DNA from: Sulfurimonas sp.
GTDB lineage: Bacteria > Campylobacterota > Campylobacteria > Campylobacterales > Sulfurimonadaceae
Direction of reading: 5' to 3'
DNA: 42,818 nucleotides
NCBI GenBank assembly: GCA_026996295.1
Contig: JALWLL010000063.1
Span: forward strand, 1 to 42,818
Shown: piece by piece, positions 17,543-27,118 of the stretch
Layout: each line of letters begins with the position of its first letter
Numbering within the stretch: the stretch's first letter is position 1
Made by a program: the position numbers and the translations under genes
The notes under the pieces: model-generated
The model's input: the letters and a program-made list of their open reading frames with translations, nothing else
The model's database searches: none
Told to the model about the DNA's origin: nothing

Positions 17543-18820
17543 ATGAGAAAAATAAAAGGGAACAAAATGTATCTGTTTTCACTTTGTATTGCAACTTTAG
17601 CAGTATTTAGTGGATGTGGGGGCAGTAGTAGTGGGGGGTCAGATGAACCTGTGAGTGAACTCTACATTAAGTCTGCTGTGTATGATAATAATAGAACTGC
17701 AACTGTAGCAGATGATACTCTCTATCTTTATTTTAACATGTCTGTTGATTTTGAAGCACTTTTAGCAGATAAAAATGTAAGTGATTTTTTCTCAGTAGAT
17801 GGTAATGGAACGATTGACTCTGCATCTGTTGTTGATTACAATGATACTCTTTTTCATAGAATGAAAATATCTTTAGGCTCTGCTTCAGAAGTTTTTGAGA
17901 TAGATAATGCACAAGTATCTTTAGTAGCTTCAGCTCTGAGTGGGATCGATGTCTCTAGTTATAAAACACCGGTGCATATTTACAGACCTATGCCAAAAAC
18001 GGGACAAAGTATTTCATATATAGATTATGATGATGGCTTTTATCAAAAAGGGATAACTCGAAATTATACAGATAATGGTGATGGCACAGTGAAAGATAAT
18101 GTCACCGGACTTGTGTGGGAGCAAGAGGATGATGGTGTGTTGTATGATTGGAATAGTTCAAAAGAGCACTGCTTAGGTTTAAGTAAAGGATCATTGACAT
18201 GGAGAATACCTTCTATAGAGGAGCTTATCTACCTGATGGATAGAGGCAAAGCAAGTCCTGCTATCGATGATCTATTTACGAATGTGAAGTCTGCTTATTG
18301 GAGTGGAGATGATTACCTGTTAAGCAGTGAAGATGATGCATGGACACTAAACTCTGCCCTTGGGAACACCAACGATCCTGATAAAAATCTTGCTTATAAT
18401 GTACGTTGTGTTAGCGCACAAGAGAGTAACGGTACTAATGAGGTGACCTATCTAAGAGATGCGACAAAACAAATAGTGCTTGATACTTCTACAAATCTTA
18501 TATGGCAAGATGATGTAACAACTATAGGTGATGCGAATAAAAAAAGTTGGTCTGAGGCAATAACTGTTTGTAAAGATTTAACGCTCGATGGTAAAACTGA
18601 CTGGAGGTTACCAAACCTCAATGAGCTCAACAGTATCACGGATAAAACTAAAGCAAGTCCAGCTATGAATGCTACATTTGTAAATAATGACAGTAGGCAT
18701 TACTGGACCTCTACGACAGATGAGGCAAATACCTCAAAAGCCTGGTATTCCTATTTTGGGTGTGGCTGTAATGATGTGCAAGATAAAGCGATTACTTACA
18801 ATGTACGTTGTGTCCGCTAA
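17543..18820 (+). CDS. Lipoprotein with two DUF1566 (Lcl C-terminal-like) domains
   Basis: A 425-residue probable outer-surface lipoprotein. A signal peptide (~1-24) ends in VFSGCGG, with lipidated cysteine C25 and a G/S linker (GGSSSGGSDEP). Residues ~38-145 form a beta-rich domain that I do not recognise. Two tandem DUF1566 units follow: ~165-295 (GDGTVKDNVTGLVWEQEDD, WRIPSIEELIYLMD, YNVRCVS) and ~305-425 (VLDTSTNLIWQDD, WRLPNLNELNSITD, ITYNVRCVR). The repeats share the WR-P--EL and YNVRCV motifs. DUF1566 is found in Legionella collagen-like adhesin Lcl and in many surface proteins; an adhesive role is inference. The ATG at 17543 has AGGGGGATAATA before it; an internal ATG at 17567 also has a good site. 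It is flanked by a strong hairpin and has no functional neighbours. Confidence 0.8.
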   Translation: MRKIKGNKMYLFSLCIATLAVFSGCGGSSSGGSDEPVSELYIKSAVYDNNRTATVADDTLYLYFNMSVDFEALLADKNVSDFFSVDGNGTIDSASVVDYNDTLFHRMKISLGSASEVFEIDNAQVSLVASALSGIDVSSYKTPVHIYRPMPKTGQSISYIDYDDGFYQKGITRNYTDNGDGTVKDNVTGLVWEQEDDGVLYDWNSSKEHCLGLSKGSLTWRIPSIEELIYLMDRGKASPAIDDLFTNVKSAYWSGDDYLLSSEDDAWTLNSALGNTNDPDKNLAYNVRCVSAQESNGTNEVTYLRDATKQIVLDTSTNLIWQDDVTTIGDANKKSWSEAITVCKDLTLDGKTDWRLPNLNELNSITDKTKASPAMNATFVNNDSRHYWTSTTDEANTSKAWYSYFGCGCNDVQDKAITYNVRCVR

Positions 18821-18832
18821 GAGAAGTGGTAT

Positions 18833-18861
18833 GTTATTTTCCCGGTTTTTGGGAAAATAAC
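18833..18861 (+). terminator. Perfect 11-base hairpin after the DUF1566 lipoprotein gene
   Basis: GTTATTTTCCC, loop GGTTTTT, GGGAAAATAAC forms an uninterrupted 11-base stem beginning 12 bases after the stop codon. The bases after it (AGTTGTATT) are only moderately U-rich, so termination strength is uncertain, but the position and perfect pairing favour a terminator that insulates purL. Confidence 0.7.
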
Positions 18862-18895
18862 AGTTGTATTAAAATTATTATTAGCACTATTTAGA

Positions 18896-18901
18896 TATAA
18901 T
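18896..18901 (+). promoter_or_regulatory. Candidate purL -10 box
   Basis: TATAAT at 18896-18901 in the context TTTAGATATAATCCCCC is a consensus -10 about 34 bases before the GTG start of purL. No matching -35 hexamer is found at a usual distance. No purine-riboswitch-like fold is evident in the short leader. Confidence 0.5.
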
Positions 18902-18934
18902 CCCCCTTTAAAAACCAAATTTTAGGATTCCATT

Positions 18935-21148
18935 GTGAGCCAACAATTACCAGATATAGATACTCAGTTAGCTAACCATAAGCTTTCTCAAGAAGATTAT
19001 ACACATATCAAACAGATTTTAGGGCGTGAACCAAACCTTGTAGAGCTTGGAATATTTTCTGCAATGTGGTCTGAGCACTGCTCCTATAAATCTTCCAAAG
19101 TACACTTAAAAGGGTTTCCGACAAAAGCTCCATGGGTCATTCAAGGTCCGGGTGAAAATGCCGGAGTTATAGATATCGGTGATGGATATGCGGCTGTATT
19201 TAAGATGGAGTCTCATAATCACCCAAGTTTTATTGAACCTTATCAGGGTGCGGCAACAGGTGTCGGTGGGATTATGCGTGATATCTTTACTATGGGAGCG
19301 CGCCCTATAGCAAACTTAAATGCACTTCGTTTTGGAAATGTGTTGAATGATGATGATATCTCTAAACATCAACGTTATTTGGTTCGTGGTGTTACAGAAG
19401 GTATCGGTGGCTACGGTAACTGTATGGGTGTTCCTACTATCGGTGGTGAAACAAGTTTTGATGAGTGTTACAACGGCAATATTCTTGTTAACGCCTTTAC
19501 TTTGGGTCTTGCAAAAAGCGATGAGATTTTTTATGGTAAAGCAGAAGGGATAGGCAACCCGGTGCTTTATGTCGGTGCAAAAACGGGGCGTGACGGGCTT
19601 GGTGGAGCTGTTATGTCGTCTGATAGTTTTACCGAGGAGTCAAAGTCACTCCGTCCGACTGTTCAGGTAGGGGATCCATTTACTGAGAAACTTCTTTTAG
19701 AAGCATGTTTGGAACTTTTTAAAACAGATCATGTTGTCGGTATTCAGGATATGGGAGCGGCCGGTCTTACCTCCTCCTCTTTTGAGATGGCAGGGCGTTC
19801 GGGAAGTGGAATGATTATGCACCTAGACAAGGTTCCTGCACGTGAAGAGAATATGACTCCGTATGATTTTATGCTGAGTGAATCTCAAGAGAGAATGTTA
19901 CTTTGTGCAAAAAAAGGAAGTGAAGCAGAAATCATTAAGATCTTTGAAAAATGGGATTTAGATGCTGCGGTGATCGGTGAGGTGACAGATACCGGAAATA
20001 TGGAACTTTTCTGGCATGGTGAAAAGGTGGCTGAGGTTCCGGTAGATCCTGTTTCAGAAGAGGCTCCTGAACTAAACCGTCCAATGAAAAAACCGGCGTA
20101 TCTGGACTCAATCGCTGATGTGAGTATTGATGATTTTGAATATGTGGATAATCAAGAAGCATTTGAGAAGTTAACCTGCTCTATGGAAGTGGTTGATAAA
20201 TCATGGATATATACACAATACGACTCCATGGTACAAACCAACACTGTCAAAAAAGGCGGCGAACTTGATGCTTCTGTTATTCGCGTAAAAGAAAATGGGA
20301 AAGCTTTAGCAATGAGTGCTGATTGTAATGTACGTTATTGTTATATCGATCCAAGGGGCGGTGGAGCAGCCGCTGTCATAGAATCAGGAAGAAACGTAGC
20401 TATGAGTGGAGCACGTCCTTTGGCTATTACTGATTGTTTGAACTACGGAAATCCTGAAAACCCTGAAGTTATGTGGCAATTTGGACAGGGGTGTGAAGGT
20501 ATTAAAGAAGCATGTGCAGAACTTACTACACCGGTAATCGGCGGGAATGTATCACTCTATAACGAGACTAACGGTGTCTCAGTTTTTCCTACGCCGTCTA
20601 TTGCTACTGTTGGTGTAAATGATGACCAAAACAATGTTTTAATGTCAACATTTCAAAAAGAGGGCAATGTTCTTTATCTTGTAGGTGAGAGCAAAAGTGA
20701 GTTTGGCGGTTCTTTATATATGAAAGAGATATGTGGTGTAGTTGCGGGAAAACTTCCGGAAATTGACTATAAGAAGGAGCTTGCTCTTTGGGATCTTGTG
20801 ATTGAAGGCAATAAGAAGAACCTTTTAGAATGCGCTAAAGATGCTTCAAGCGGTGGTGTGGCTATAGCGTTGGCAAAGATGGCTGCAACAAGCGGGCTGG
20901 GCTGTGATGTACGTATGAGCGTTAGTGATAAACGTGATATCTTTGCTGAGTCTATGAGTCGTGCCATTATAGAAGTGAAACCGCAAAACTGTGAAGCTTT
21001 TGAAGCTACGCTTGGTACTTTACAATGTGAGAAGATCGGAACAGTTGGAGGAGAGAGCATCAAGATAAACGATGTTACAATGAGTTTGCAGAGACTTCAT
21101 GAGAACTACTTTAACACCTTTAAACGTGTTATAGAGAGAGACCTTTAA
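18935..21148 (+). CDS. purL: Phosphoribosylformylglycinamidine synthase subunit PurL
   Basis: A 737-residue small-type PurL, which works with separate PurS and PurQ subunits (neither is in this window). It has two AIRS-like halves: [12 protein letters not shown] (~45-56) and [11 protein letters not shown] (~88-98) are conserved ATP/substrate motifs, [18 protein letters not shown] follows, and the second half has [20 protein letters not shown] and [13 protein letters not shown]. The reaction is FGAR + glutamine-derived ammonia + ATP to FGAM, step four of purine synthesis. The GTG start at 18935 gives [11 protein letters not shown]. Its end overlaps a convergent small gene by 4 bases. Confidence 0.97.
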   Translation: MSQQLPDIDTQLANHKLSQEDYTHIKQILGREPNLVELGIFSAMWSEHCSYKSSKVHLKGFPTKAPWVIQGPGENAGVIDIGDGYAAVFKMESHNHPSFIEPYQGAATGVGGIMRDIFTMGARPIANLNALRFGNVLNDDDISKHQRYLVRGVTEGIGGYGNCMGVPTIGGETSFDECYNGNILVNAFTLGLAKSDEIFYGKAEGIGNPVLYVGAKTGRDGLGGAVMSSDSFTEESKSLRPTVQVGDPFTEKLLLEACLELFKTDHVVGIQDMGAAGLTSSSFEMAGRSGSGMIMHLDKVPAREENMTPYDFMLSESQERMLLCAKKGSEAEIIKIFEKWDLDAAVIGEVTDTGNMELFWHGEKVAEVPVDPVSEEAPELNRPMKKPAYLDSIADVSIDDFEYVDNQEAFEKLTCSMEVVDKSWIYTQYDSMVQTNTVKKGGELDASVIRVKENGKALAMSADCNVRYCYIDPRGGGAAAVIESGRNVAMSGARPLAITDCLNYGNPENPEVMWQFGQGCEGIKEACAELTTPVIGGNVSLYNETNGVSVFPTPSIATVGVNDDQNNVLMSTFQKEGNVLYLVGESKSEFGGSLYMKEICGVVAGKLPEIDYKKELALWDLVIEGNKKNLLECAKDASSGGVAIALAKMAATSGLGCDVRMSVSDKRDIFAESMSRAIIEVKPQNCEAFEATLGTLQCEKIGTVGGESIKINDVTMSLQRLHENYFNTFKRVIERDL

Positions 21149-21456
21149 AATGCTTCAAGTTTAAAGACTTCATAAGCCACCTCTTCATAGGGGTGGCTTT
21201 GTTTTAAAACAGCTACAGCTTTTTGTATAAGCTCATCACTACAGATCATCTCTACTTTATACTCTTGCACCACTTCAATCTCATCCATTTTACCAAGAAA
21301 TGGTTTGGCATCATGAATAGCTCTGAACTGACCAGTTCCCAAACTCTCAAAAGAGCAGCAATCATAATTTTTATATTTGCCGACACCTATCTCGAAAAGA
21401 GCCTGTTTTACTTTTTCTTTATAATCAATTGGTACAAAAAAATTGAGTTTATACAT
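21145..21456 (-). CDS. NIF3-like / YqfO N-terminal-type small protein
   Basis: A 103-residue protein beginning [20 protein letters not shown] and ending [15 protein letters not shown], the pattern of the free-standing NIF3-associated YqfO/CutA-like alpha-beta domain (COG3323-type). The central [17 protein letters not shown] matches the 'GtgqFrPlegs-P-iG' segment of that domain. Such proteins are small, probably trimeric and of unknown biochemical function. The gene is last in a two-gene minus-strand unit with the membrane protein upstream, whose stop overlaps its start by one base. It overlaps the purL end by 4 bases. Confidence 0.75.
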   Translation of the reverse strand: MYKLNFFVPIDYKEKVKQALFEIGVGKYKNYDCCSFESLGTGQFRAIHDAKPFLGKMDEIEVVQEYKVEMICSDELIQKAVAVLKQSHPYEEVAYEVFKLEAF

Positions 21457-21719
21457 TATATCACCACCAACGCATCACGAATTTGTAAAAATGCTATGAG
21501 AAATTCAAAGAGCATTCTCCATAAAAGTTCCATAAAAACAAATAAAATGATAAAGAGCATAAATATTTTTGGCATGCTTTGTTGCATAGGCTTGTAAAAA
21601 TACTTTGTATATTTGTAGATAAACAGAGGTACAACAAGAGCGCCCATATAGTAAAAGATAAGAAGAAGCTCTTGCGAGATCATCGTTTTAAAAGATAAAA
21701 AGTTCATTACTTCCTGCAT
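21456..21719 (-). CDS. Small membrane protein, DUF4282-like
   Basis: An 87-residue protein with two hydrophobic helices (~17-35, LLLIFYYMGALVVPLFIYKY, and ~50-72, KIFMLFIILFVFMELLWRM). The start MNFLSFKTMISQELL and the arginine after the second helix (WRMLFEFLIAF) resemble DUF4282 proteins, which carry a similar F-L-S-F-x-x-M/L-I-x-P start; the match is by eye only. Either the ATG at 21719 (AAGGCGGACA before it) or the one at 21707 (AGGAAGTA) could be used. Co-transcribed with the YqfO-like gene. Function unknown. Confidence 0.65.
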   Translation of the reverse strand: MQEVMNFLSFKTMISQELLLIFYYMGALVVPLFIYKYTKYFYKPMQQSMPKIFMLFIILFVFMELLWRMLFEFLIAFLQIRDALVVI

Positions 21720-21799
21720 TGTCCGCCTTGTAAGGTGAGAGCTGATCTGTATATATTTAGCATTGTTTTAAGTTTACCATCTTCTAAACTCAATTTAGA

Positions 21800-21805
21800 T
21801 AAAAT
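21800..21805 (+). promoter_or_regulatory. Candidate purH -10 box
   Basis: TAAAAT at 21800-21805 in the context TTTAGATAAAATCGCAC, 30 bases before the purH ATG, closely resembles the sequence before purL (TTTAGATATAATCCC). The shared TTTAGATA start suggests a similar promoter type; a -35 is not evident. Confidence 0.45.
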
Positions 21806-21834
21806 CGCACAATTATTTTAAATCAAGGCTTTCA

Positions 21835-23373
21835 ATGAAAAAAAGAGCATTAGTCAGTGTTAGTGACAAAACGGGTATAGTCGATTTTTGTAAATCACTT
21901 GTAAAAAACGGTTATGAGATCATCTCAACAGGTGGAACATACAAACTACTTCGTGAAAATGATGTAGATGCTATAGAGATAGATGAGGTAACAAAGTTTC
22001 CTGAGTGTTTTGAGGGGCGTGTGAAAACCTTGAACCCTTATGTACATGGAGGGATCCTTCATCGCCGAGATAAGCAGTCTCATCTGGATCAGGCTCAAGA
22101 GCTTGGTGTTGAAGCGATCGATCTTGTATGTGTGAATCTTTACCCTTTTAAAGCAACGATAGAGCGTACAGATGATTTTGATGACATTATCGAAAATATT
22201 GATATCGGCGGACCTGCTATGGTTCGTTCAGCTGCGAAGAATTTTGACTCGGTTATTATAGTAACAAATGTACAAGATTATGCAGAGGTTATAGACGCAA
22301 TTGAACATGAAAAAAATACAAAAGAGTTCCGTCGCGGTTATATGATAAAAGCGTATGAGCATACCGCTGCGTATGACTCAATGATAGCCAACTATATGAA
22401 TGAGCGATTTAACGAAGGTTTTGGTGAGAAGCAGTTTATCGTGGGTGAGAAGGTGATGGATACCCGTTATGGCGAAAATCCACACCAAAAGGGTGCTTTA
22501 TATGAATTTGACAAACACTTCTCAGATAACTTTACAACACTCAAAGGGGAGGCAAGCTTTAACAACTTAAATGATCTAAACGGTGCTGTTAAAATTGCAG
22601 CTGCTTTTGGTGATGACAACGCTGTGTGTATCTCAAAGCATGGAAATCCTTGTGGATTTGCTATTCGTGATAACCTACTAGATGCTTACGTAGAAGCACT
22701 TAAATGTGATCCTGTTTCTGCTTTTGGTGGTGTTGTTGCAGTAAATGGCGTAGTAACACGTGAACTGGCTGAGAAGATGAATGAGATTTTTCTTGAAGTT
22801 GTGATCGCAGGGCGTATAACTCCTGAAGCACAAGAGGTCTTTGCAAAGAAAAAGCGTATCAAACTTTTTGAGATGGGAAGCGATAAGCTTATTTTAGCAA
22901 ACGATACGAAAGACTTTAAACATATTGATGGTGGGTTTGTTTTTCAAGATGCTGACAAAGTTGGTGCTGATGAAGTGAAAAATGCCAAACTTGTTTCTAA
23001 AAATGCAGCGAGTGAAGCAGAGATGAAAGACCTTGAGATCGCTTACAAGGTAGCAAGTCTTACAAAATCAAACTGTGTTGTGTATGTGAAAGATGGGGCA
23101 ATGGTTGCTGTTGGTATGGGGATGACAAGTCGTGTCGATGCTGCACAGTGTGCACTTAAAAAGGCAAAAGATATGGGTCTTGATGTAAGTGGATGTGCTT
23201 TGGCAAGTGAAGCTTTTTTCCCATTTAGAGACTCCATCGATGCTGCGGCAGAAGCCGGTGTGAAAAATGTTATTGAGCCTGGTGGAAGCATACGTGATGA
23301 GGAGATTATAGAAGCGGCCAATGAGTTTGGTATGAGTTTATACTTCTCACAAGTGCGTCACTTCTTACATTAA
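21835..23373 (+). CDS. purH: Bifunctional AICAR transformylase / IMP cyclohydrolase
   Basis: A 512-residue bifunctional enzyme for the last two steps of IMP synthesis. The N-terminal IMP cyclohydrolase (MGS-like fold, 1-~195) has [24 protein letters not shown] and the conserved [13 protein letters not shown]. The C-terminal AICAR formyltransferase has [13 protein letters not shown] and [10 protein letters not shown] near residue 267, with the catalytic lysine-histidine pair, and ends [12 protein letters not shown] (family consensus RHFrH). The gene stands alone with its own promoter and a hairpin after the stop. Confidence 0.98.
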   Translation: MKKRALVSVSDKTGIVDFCKSLVKNGYEIISTGGTYKLLRENDVDAIEIDEVTKFPECFEGRVKTLNPYVHGGILHRRDKQSHLDQAQELGVEAIDLVCVNLYPFKATIERTDDFDDIIENIDIGGPAMVRSAAKNFDSVIIVTNVQDYAEVIDAIEHEKNTKEFRRGYMIKAYEHTAAYDSMIANYMNERFNEGFGEKQFIVGEKVMDTRYGENPHQKGALYEFDKHFSDNFTTLKGEASFNNLNDLNGAVKIAAAFGDDNAVCISKHGNPCGFAIRDNLLDAYVEALKCDPVSAFGGVVAVNGVVTRELAEKMNEIFLEVVIAGRITPEAQEVFAKKKRIKLFEMGSDKLILANDTKDFKHIDGGFVFQDADKVGADEVKNAKLVSKNAASEAEMKDLEIAYKVASLTKSNCVVYVKDGAMVAVGMGMTSRVDAAQCALKKAKDMGLDVSGCALASEAFFPFRDSIDAAAEAGVKNVIEPGGSIRDEEIIEAANEFGMSLYFSQVRHFLH

Positions 23374-23385
23374 ACTATGATAAAA

Positions 23386-23405
23386 GGAAGAGTTTATACT
23401 CTTCC
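23386..23405 (+). terminator. Hairpin after purH
   Basis: GGAAGAGT-ttat-ACTCTTCC is a perfect 8-base stem with a 4-base loop, 12 bases after the purH stop. The trailing sequence CATAAACCTTTCTG has only a weak U-run. It separates purH from the heat-shock promoter that follows. Confidence 0.6.
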
Positions 23406-23433
23406 CATAAACCTTTCTGCATAAATCTTACAA

Positions 23434-23468
23434 GTTGATTGACATAGACTCAACTCTTATGATATAAT
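23434..23468 (+). promoter_or_regulatory. cbpA-hspR promoter with HAIR-like operator
   Basis: TTGACA at 23439-23444 and TATAAT at 23463-23468 are 18 bases apart. GTTGATT-N7-ACTCAAC at 23434-23454 is an inverted repeat covering the -35 and most of the spacer, fitting the HspR HAIR pattern at 11 of 14 positions and symmetrical at its ends (GTTGA/TCAAC). The right half-site ACTCAAC is identical to the one before clpB. This would give autorepression of the operon encoding HspR. Confidence 0.78.
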
Positions 23469-23514
23469 TCTACTTAAATAAACAGTTTTAAAATAATATA
23501 TATAGGATAGAGAT

Positions 23515-24411
23515 ATGAGTAAATCATTATACGAAACATTAGAGATTCCTACAACAGCGAGTGAATCGGAAATTAAGAAAGCATATAGAAAATTAGCACG
23601 TAAATATCATCCCGATGTCAACAAAGATCCTCAAGCAGAGGAGAAGTTTAAGGAGATCAATGCTGCGTATGAGATTTTGAGTGACAAAGAGAAAAAAACT
23701 CAGTATGATCAGTTTGGTGACTCCATGTTTGGTGGTCAGAACTTTCATGATTTTACAAGAAGTCAAGGTTCCAATGTGGATCTTGATGAGATACTAAGAC
23801 AGATGTTCTCCGGTGGAGGAGGGTTTAGCGGTGGCTTTGGTGGCTCTTCGTCAGGATTTGGCAGTTCCGGATTTGGCGGTGGTTTTCAGCAGCAGTATCA
23901 AGAGCCGAACCTCGATATTGAGACAAGTGTTACTATCCCTTTTAGTGTCGCTATCTTGGGAGGTTCCCACTCTGTATCGGTCAATGGTGAACGCTTTGAC
24001 ATTAAGATCCCAGCCGGTGTGAAAACAGGCGAAAAGATGCGTGTCAAAGGGAAAGGTCATGCACAAAACGGCAGAGCGGGTGATCTCTTTTTGAAAATCA
24101 CGGTAGCACAAAGCCCGGAGTATGAAAGAGAGGGGGATGATCTTGTTAAAACTATTGATGTTCCTCTGTATGCTGCTTTGTTTGGAGAAAAGATATCTGT
24201 ACAGACCTTAGAAAAAGAGATCAAACTTAAAATACCTCAAAATACGAAAAACGGCCAACGTTTTCGTGTCAAAGAGATGGGTGCTATGAACAGAAAAACA
24301 AAACAAAGAGGTGATCTGTATTTAAAAGCAAATATTGTTTTACCAAAAGTTGAAGATCTGGATAAAGATCTTGTAGAAGTGATGAAAGAAAAACTACCAA
24401 AAACAATTTAG
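23515..24411 (+). CDS. cbpA: CbpA/DnaJ-class co-chaperone
   Basis: A 298-residue J-domain protein. The J domain (5-~70) has HPD at 32-34 and ends [10 protein letters not shown]; a G/F-rich linker (~98-125, [16 protein letters not shown]) follows, then the two C-terminal beta domains ([49 protein letters not shown]). The CXXCXGXG zinc-finger repeats of true DnaJ are absent, so this is the CbpA type. It stimulates DnaK. It is first in the cbpA-hspR operon (10 bases between the genes), the arrangement seen in Helicobacter and Campylobacter, where CbpA can also modulate HspR. Confidence 0.93.
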   Translation: MSKSLYETLEIPTTASESEIKKAYRKLARKYHPDVNKDPQAEEKFKEINAAYEILSDKEKKTQYDQFGDSMFGGQNFHDFTRSQGSNVDLDEILRQMFSGGGGFSGGFGGSSSGFGSSGFGGGFQQQYQEPNLDIETSVTIPFSVAILGGSHSVSVNGERFDIKIPAGVKTGEKMRVKGKGHAQNGRAGDLFLKITVAQSPEYEREGDDLVKTIDVPLYAALFGEKISVQTLEKEIKLKIPQNTKNGQRFRVKEMGAMNRKTKQRGDLYLKANIVLPKVEDLDKDLVEVMKEKLPKTI

Positions 24412-24421
24412 GAGATAGAAG

Positions 24422-24796
24422 ATGCATCATTATGACGAACCGGTATATCTTATCAGTATTGTTGCGAAAATTTTGGATATACATCCACAAACATTAAGGC
24501 AGTATGAGAGGGAAAACCTTATATGCCCTTCACGCTCAAACGGAAGAATCCGCTTGTACTCTCAAAGGGATATAGACAAGATCAAACTTATTTTGAGACT
24601 GACGCGTGAACTGGGTGTAAATCTTGCGGGAGTGGATATTATACTCCGCTTAAAAGAGGATGTGGACAAGATGGAGCAAGAGGTTGCAGAGCTAAGACAT
24701 GAAGTTCTCAAAGCAAAAAACACCCACTCTGTTGCACCTGAAAAGGCACTTGTTAGAAAGAAAAGCCTTTATGAGATGATTGTATTTGAAGAGTAG
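24422..24796 (+). CDS. hspR: Heat-shock repressor HspR (MerR family)
   Basis: A 124-residue MerR-type regulator. YLISIVAKILDIHPQTLRQYERE (~10-32) is the winged helix-turn-helix, with the HspR-like HPQTLRQYE spelling, and GRIRLYSQRDIDKIKLI forms the wing and next helix. A coiled coil (~75-100, DVDKMEQEVAELRHEVLKA) allows dimerisation. HspR represses heat-shock genes through HAIR operators; two are visible in this window, before clpB and before its own operon. The stop codon TAG is inside a hairpin that also contains the murA stop. Confidence 0.93.
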   Translation: MHHYDEPVYLISIVAKILDIHPQTLRQYERENLICPSRSNGRIRLYSQRDIDKIKLILRLTRELGVNLAGVDIILRLKEDVDKMEQEVAELRHEVLKAKNTHSVAPEKALVRKKSLYEMIVFEE

Positions 24797-24810
24797 TTTC
24801 TTCTACTCTT
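24789..24810. terminator. Bidirectional hairpin formed by the hspR and murA gene ends
   Basis: AAGAGTAG-tttctt-CTACTCTT is a perfect 8-base stem with a 6-base loop. The left arm ends with the hspR TAG and the right arm begins with the CTA complement of the murA TAG, so each stop codon is inside a stem arm. It likely serves both convergent transcripts. U-runs after the stem are short (TGAGTC on plus). Confidence 0.6.
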
Positions 24811-26065
24811 TGAGTCTTATGATATTTGCTCCGACACCTTCGAGTTTTTTCTCCAAAGCATCGTACCCACGATCAAGATGATAGATACGGTGTATATCTG
24901 TCTCTCCATCGGCAACGAGAGCTGCAAGTACAAGAGCACTTGAAGCGCGTAAGTCTGTTGCCATAACATCGGTACCTCCAAGCTTTGTTTTACCTTTTAC
25001 AGTTGCCACGTTACCATTGAGCGAAATATCTGCGCCCATACGTTGAAGCTCACTTACGTGCATAAATCTGTTCTCAAAAAGACGCTCTTCTATAATGGAA
25101 ACACCGTTTGCCTGTGTAGCGAGTGCTAAAAACTGTGCTTGCATATCGGTGGGAAATGCAGGATATTCCTGAGTGATAATGCTTACAGGTTGAAGCTCAC
25201 TTGCCGGGTGGATAGTGATGGAATCTTCTGTAATGCTAAAGCTGCATCCCATCTCTTCGAGTTTTGCGATCACTGAACCAAGATGAGCAGCATTGACATC
25301 TGTGAGTGTAAGTTCAGAGTTTGTAATAGCTCCGGCACACAGATAGGTTCCTGCTTCTATACGGTCTGGGATAACAGAAAACTCCTCGATGGCTAAAAGC
25401 TCTCCATCTGTTCCTGTAATATGAAGCACGGCAGTACCGATCCCCTCAATACAAACACCACTTTTGTTTAAGATCTCGCAGAGCTGGACAACTTCGGGTT
25501 CTCGTGCTGCATTGATTATGGTTGTCGTTCCTTTGGCAAGTGCTGCCGCCATAACGATGTTTGCCGTGCCTGTAACAGTGATCTTGTCAAAAATGATTTC
25601 ACAGCCGTGTAAACCATTGGGAGCAGTTGCTTCTATGTAGCCTGAGCGAATATCTATTTTAGCCCCCATCTGCTCTAAAGCTTTCAAATGCAGATTGATA
25701 GGTCTTTGACCAATGGCGCATCCCCCCGGAAGTGAAACTTCACAATGCCCAAAGCGCGCAAGAATCGGACCAAGCACTAAAATGGAAGCACGCATAGTTT
25801 TTACTATGTCATAGGTTGCTTTTGTTTGAGAAAGTGTAGTGGTATCGACCTCTATGGCATCTTCTTGAAAATGACACTCAGCACCCAGGTTTGAGAGAAG
25901 TTTTAAAAGAGTGTTGATATCTACAACATGAGGCAGATTTTTTATAGTTACTCTGTTTTTTGCTAAAATGGTCATAGCAATTAATGGCAAAGATGCATTT
26001 TTAGCACCGGATATTTTTATGGTTCCCTTGAGTGATTGTACACCCTGAATTTGTAAGTAATCCAT
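24803..26065 (-). CDS. murA: UDP-N-acetylglucosamine 1-carboxyvinyltransferase
   Basis: A 420-residue MurA, the first committed step of peptidoglycan synthesis, transferring enolpyruvate from PEP to UDP-GlcNAc. The EPSP-synthase-like inside-out barrel is clear; [10 protein letters not shown] contains the conserved K22 and N23, and [16 protein letters not shown] holds the catalytic cysteine C116 targeted by fosfomycin (a Cys-type, not Asp-type, enzyme). The C-terminal [19 protein letters not shown] is also conserved. A TATAAT box on the minus strand (plus 26096-26101) about 30 bases upstream is its probable promoter. Confidence 0.98.
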   Translation of the reverse strand: MDYLQIQGVQSLKGTIKISGAKNASLPLIAMTILAKNRVTIKNLPHVVDINTLLKLLSNLGAECHFQEDAIEVDTTTLSQTKATYDIVKTMRASILVLGPILARFGHCEVSLPGGCAIGQRPINLHLKALEQMGAKIDIRSGYIEATAPNGLHGCEIIFDKITVTGTANIVMAAALAKGTTTIINAAREPEVVQLCEILNKSGVCIEGIGTAVLHITGTDGELLAIEEFSVIPDRIEAGTYLCAGAITNSELTLTDVNAAHLGSVIAKLEEMGCSFSITEDSITIHPASELQPVSIITQEYPAFPTDMQAQFLALATQANGVSIIEERLFENRFMHVSELQRMGADISLNGNVATVKGKTKLGGTDVMATDLRASSALVLAALVADGETDIHRIYHLDRGYDALEKKLEGVGANIIRLKE

Positions 26066-26090
26066 TGATCTCTTTTAAAACATATTTGAT

Positions 26091-26118
26091 TTGATATTAT
26101 AGCTTGTTTTGATATACT
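26091..26118 (+). promoter_or_regulatory. Candidate promoter of the 26137-28794 gene run
   Basis: TTGATA at 26091-26096 and TATACT at 26113-26118 with 16 bases between form a reasonable sigma-70 promoter for the plus-strand operon. The region also contains the murA -10 on the opposite strand (26096-26101), so the two promoters overlap. Confidence 0.5.
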
Positions 26119-26136
26119 TCGTCAAAGGAAATTGTC

Positions 26137-26571
26137 ATGAGTTCAGCCTTAGATAGATTGAAAAAATTAACGAGTAAAATATCAAGTTATGAGACTGCAA
26201 GAAAAGAAAATTTATCGATTTTAAAAGATCTTTATCATGAAACCGGCATAGATAAAAAAGTAGATAATTTTGAATCTCTTTTTGAGTTTAAAGCTATTAA
26301 TCTCTCCGGTGCATCTTTACTGAGCGAGAATCTCGGAGAGATCAAGGAGGGAAAGTACTTGCAGGTTTTGGCTATTGGGTATGATAAGAACGCATCTGTT
26401 AAGAGTAAGAACATATCATTGGCATATTATGGACGGGTTGAGGGTGTGCAAAGTGCTCTTAAGGACAAAGTTGTTGAGTTTATTATACGTTACAGGTTTG
26501 AGAAAAGTTTTATGACCTTGGAGCATTACCACGAAATGCTTTCAAACTTTAAAACAAAAAAAGATGCATAA
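26137..26571 (+). CDS. Conserved hypothetical protein
   Basis: A 144-residue soluble protein that I do not recognise. The N-terminal ~45 residues are helical and lysine-rich (ALDRLKKLTSKISSYETARKE), and a mixed alpha/beta part follows (YLQVLAIGYDK, ISLAYYGRVEG, VVEFIIRYRFEKSFM). No catalytic motif stands out. AAAGGAAATTGTC before the ATG is a good ribosome-binding site. First gene of a tightly overlapping run with a membrane protein, an ExoX-like exonuclease, another unknown and rsmD; the stop overlaps the next start by 8 bases. Confidence 0.7.
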   Translation: MSSALDRLKKLTSKISSYETARKENLSILKDLYHETGIDKKVDNFESLFEFKAINLSGASLLSENLGEIKEGKYLQVLAIGYDKNASVKSKNISLAYYGRVEGVQSALKDKVVEFIIRYRFEKSFMTLEHYHEMLSNFKTKKDA

Positions 26572-27118
26572 ATTTTACTTTTTTTTGTGGCTGAGGTGGG
26601 CAATTCGCTTGAGTATTTGCTCTGTTGTGATCGCCTCTCTTTTAAGTGTATTGATCTCTTTCTTTGTTTATGTAAGCCAAGGTGCAGTTGCGCTCGATGA
26701 GGATGTACTCAATGCTCTTGTTGCCGTATTTGTATTTTATTTTTCTTTAACGTGGAGTTTTGCCCTTTTGCTGGCACTGTTTAGAAGTCTGAAATATATT
26801 TTTAACAAGTGCATTCACGGGTATGAGCTTAAACTTCTAACATGCACTTCTAAAAAGGAGGAAACCTCTGAAGTCTTGGAAGTGATCGGTTATGGGGATT
26901 TGGTGAAAGTATGGAGAAGATGGTTTATGCTTCTTATATGGCTGGTTGGTTCCATGATGATTATATCGCTTGTGATTACGTACTTTTTCACTACCTACAG
27001 TGGCGTATTTGAGTGGTTTAGTATCTATTGGTTATTTGCTTTTATACTTGTGAGTGGATATTTTTCTTTTATGCTCATGGGGTCTCGTTGTAAAAGAGTG
27101 AAGGTTGTAAAATGTTGA
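26564..27118 (+). CDS. Four-helix membrane protein of unknown function
   Basis: A 184-residue integral membrane protein with hydrophobic segments at ~15-37, ~47-70, ~120-143 and ~150-172. The first two and last two form hairpins around a ~45-residue central hydrophilic part (FNKCIHGYELKLLTCTSKKEE). The C-terminus is basic and cysteine-containing (GSRCKRVKVVKC). I know no family for it. It overlaps the previous gene by 8 bases and the exonuclease gene by 7 bases, so translation of all three is probably coupled. Confidence 0.68.
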   Translation: MHKFYFFLWLRWAIRLSICSVVIASLLSVLISFFVYVSQGAVALDEDVLNALVAVFVFYFSLTWSFALLLALFRSLKYIFNKCIHGYELKLLTCTSKKEETSEVLEVIGYGDLVKVWRRWFMLLIWLVGSMMIISLVITYFFTTYSGVFEWFSIYWLFAFILVSGYFSFMLMGSRCKRVKVVKC

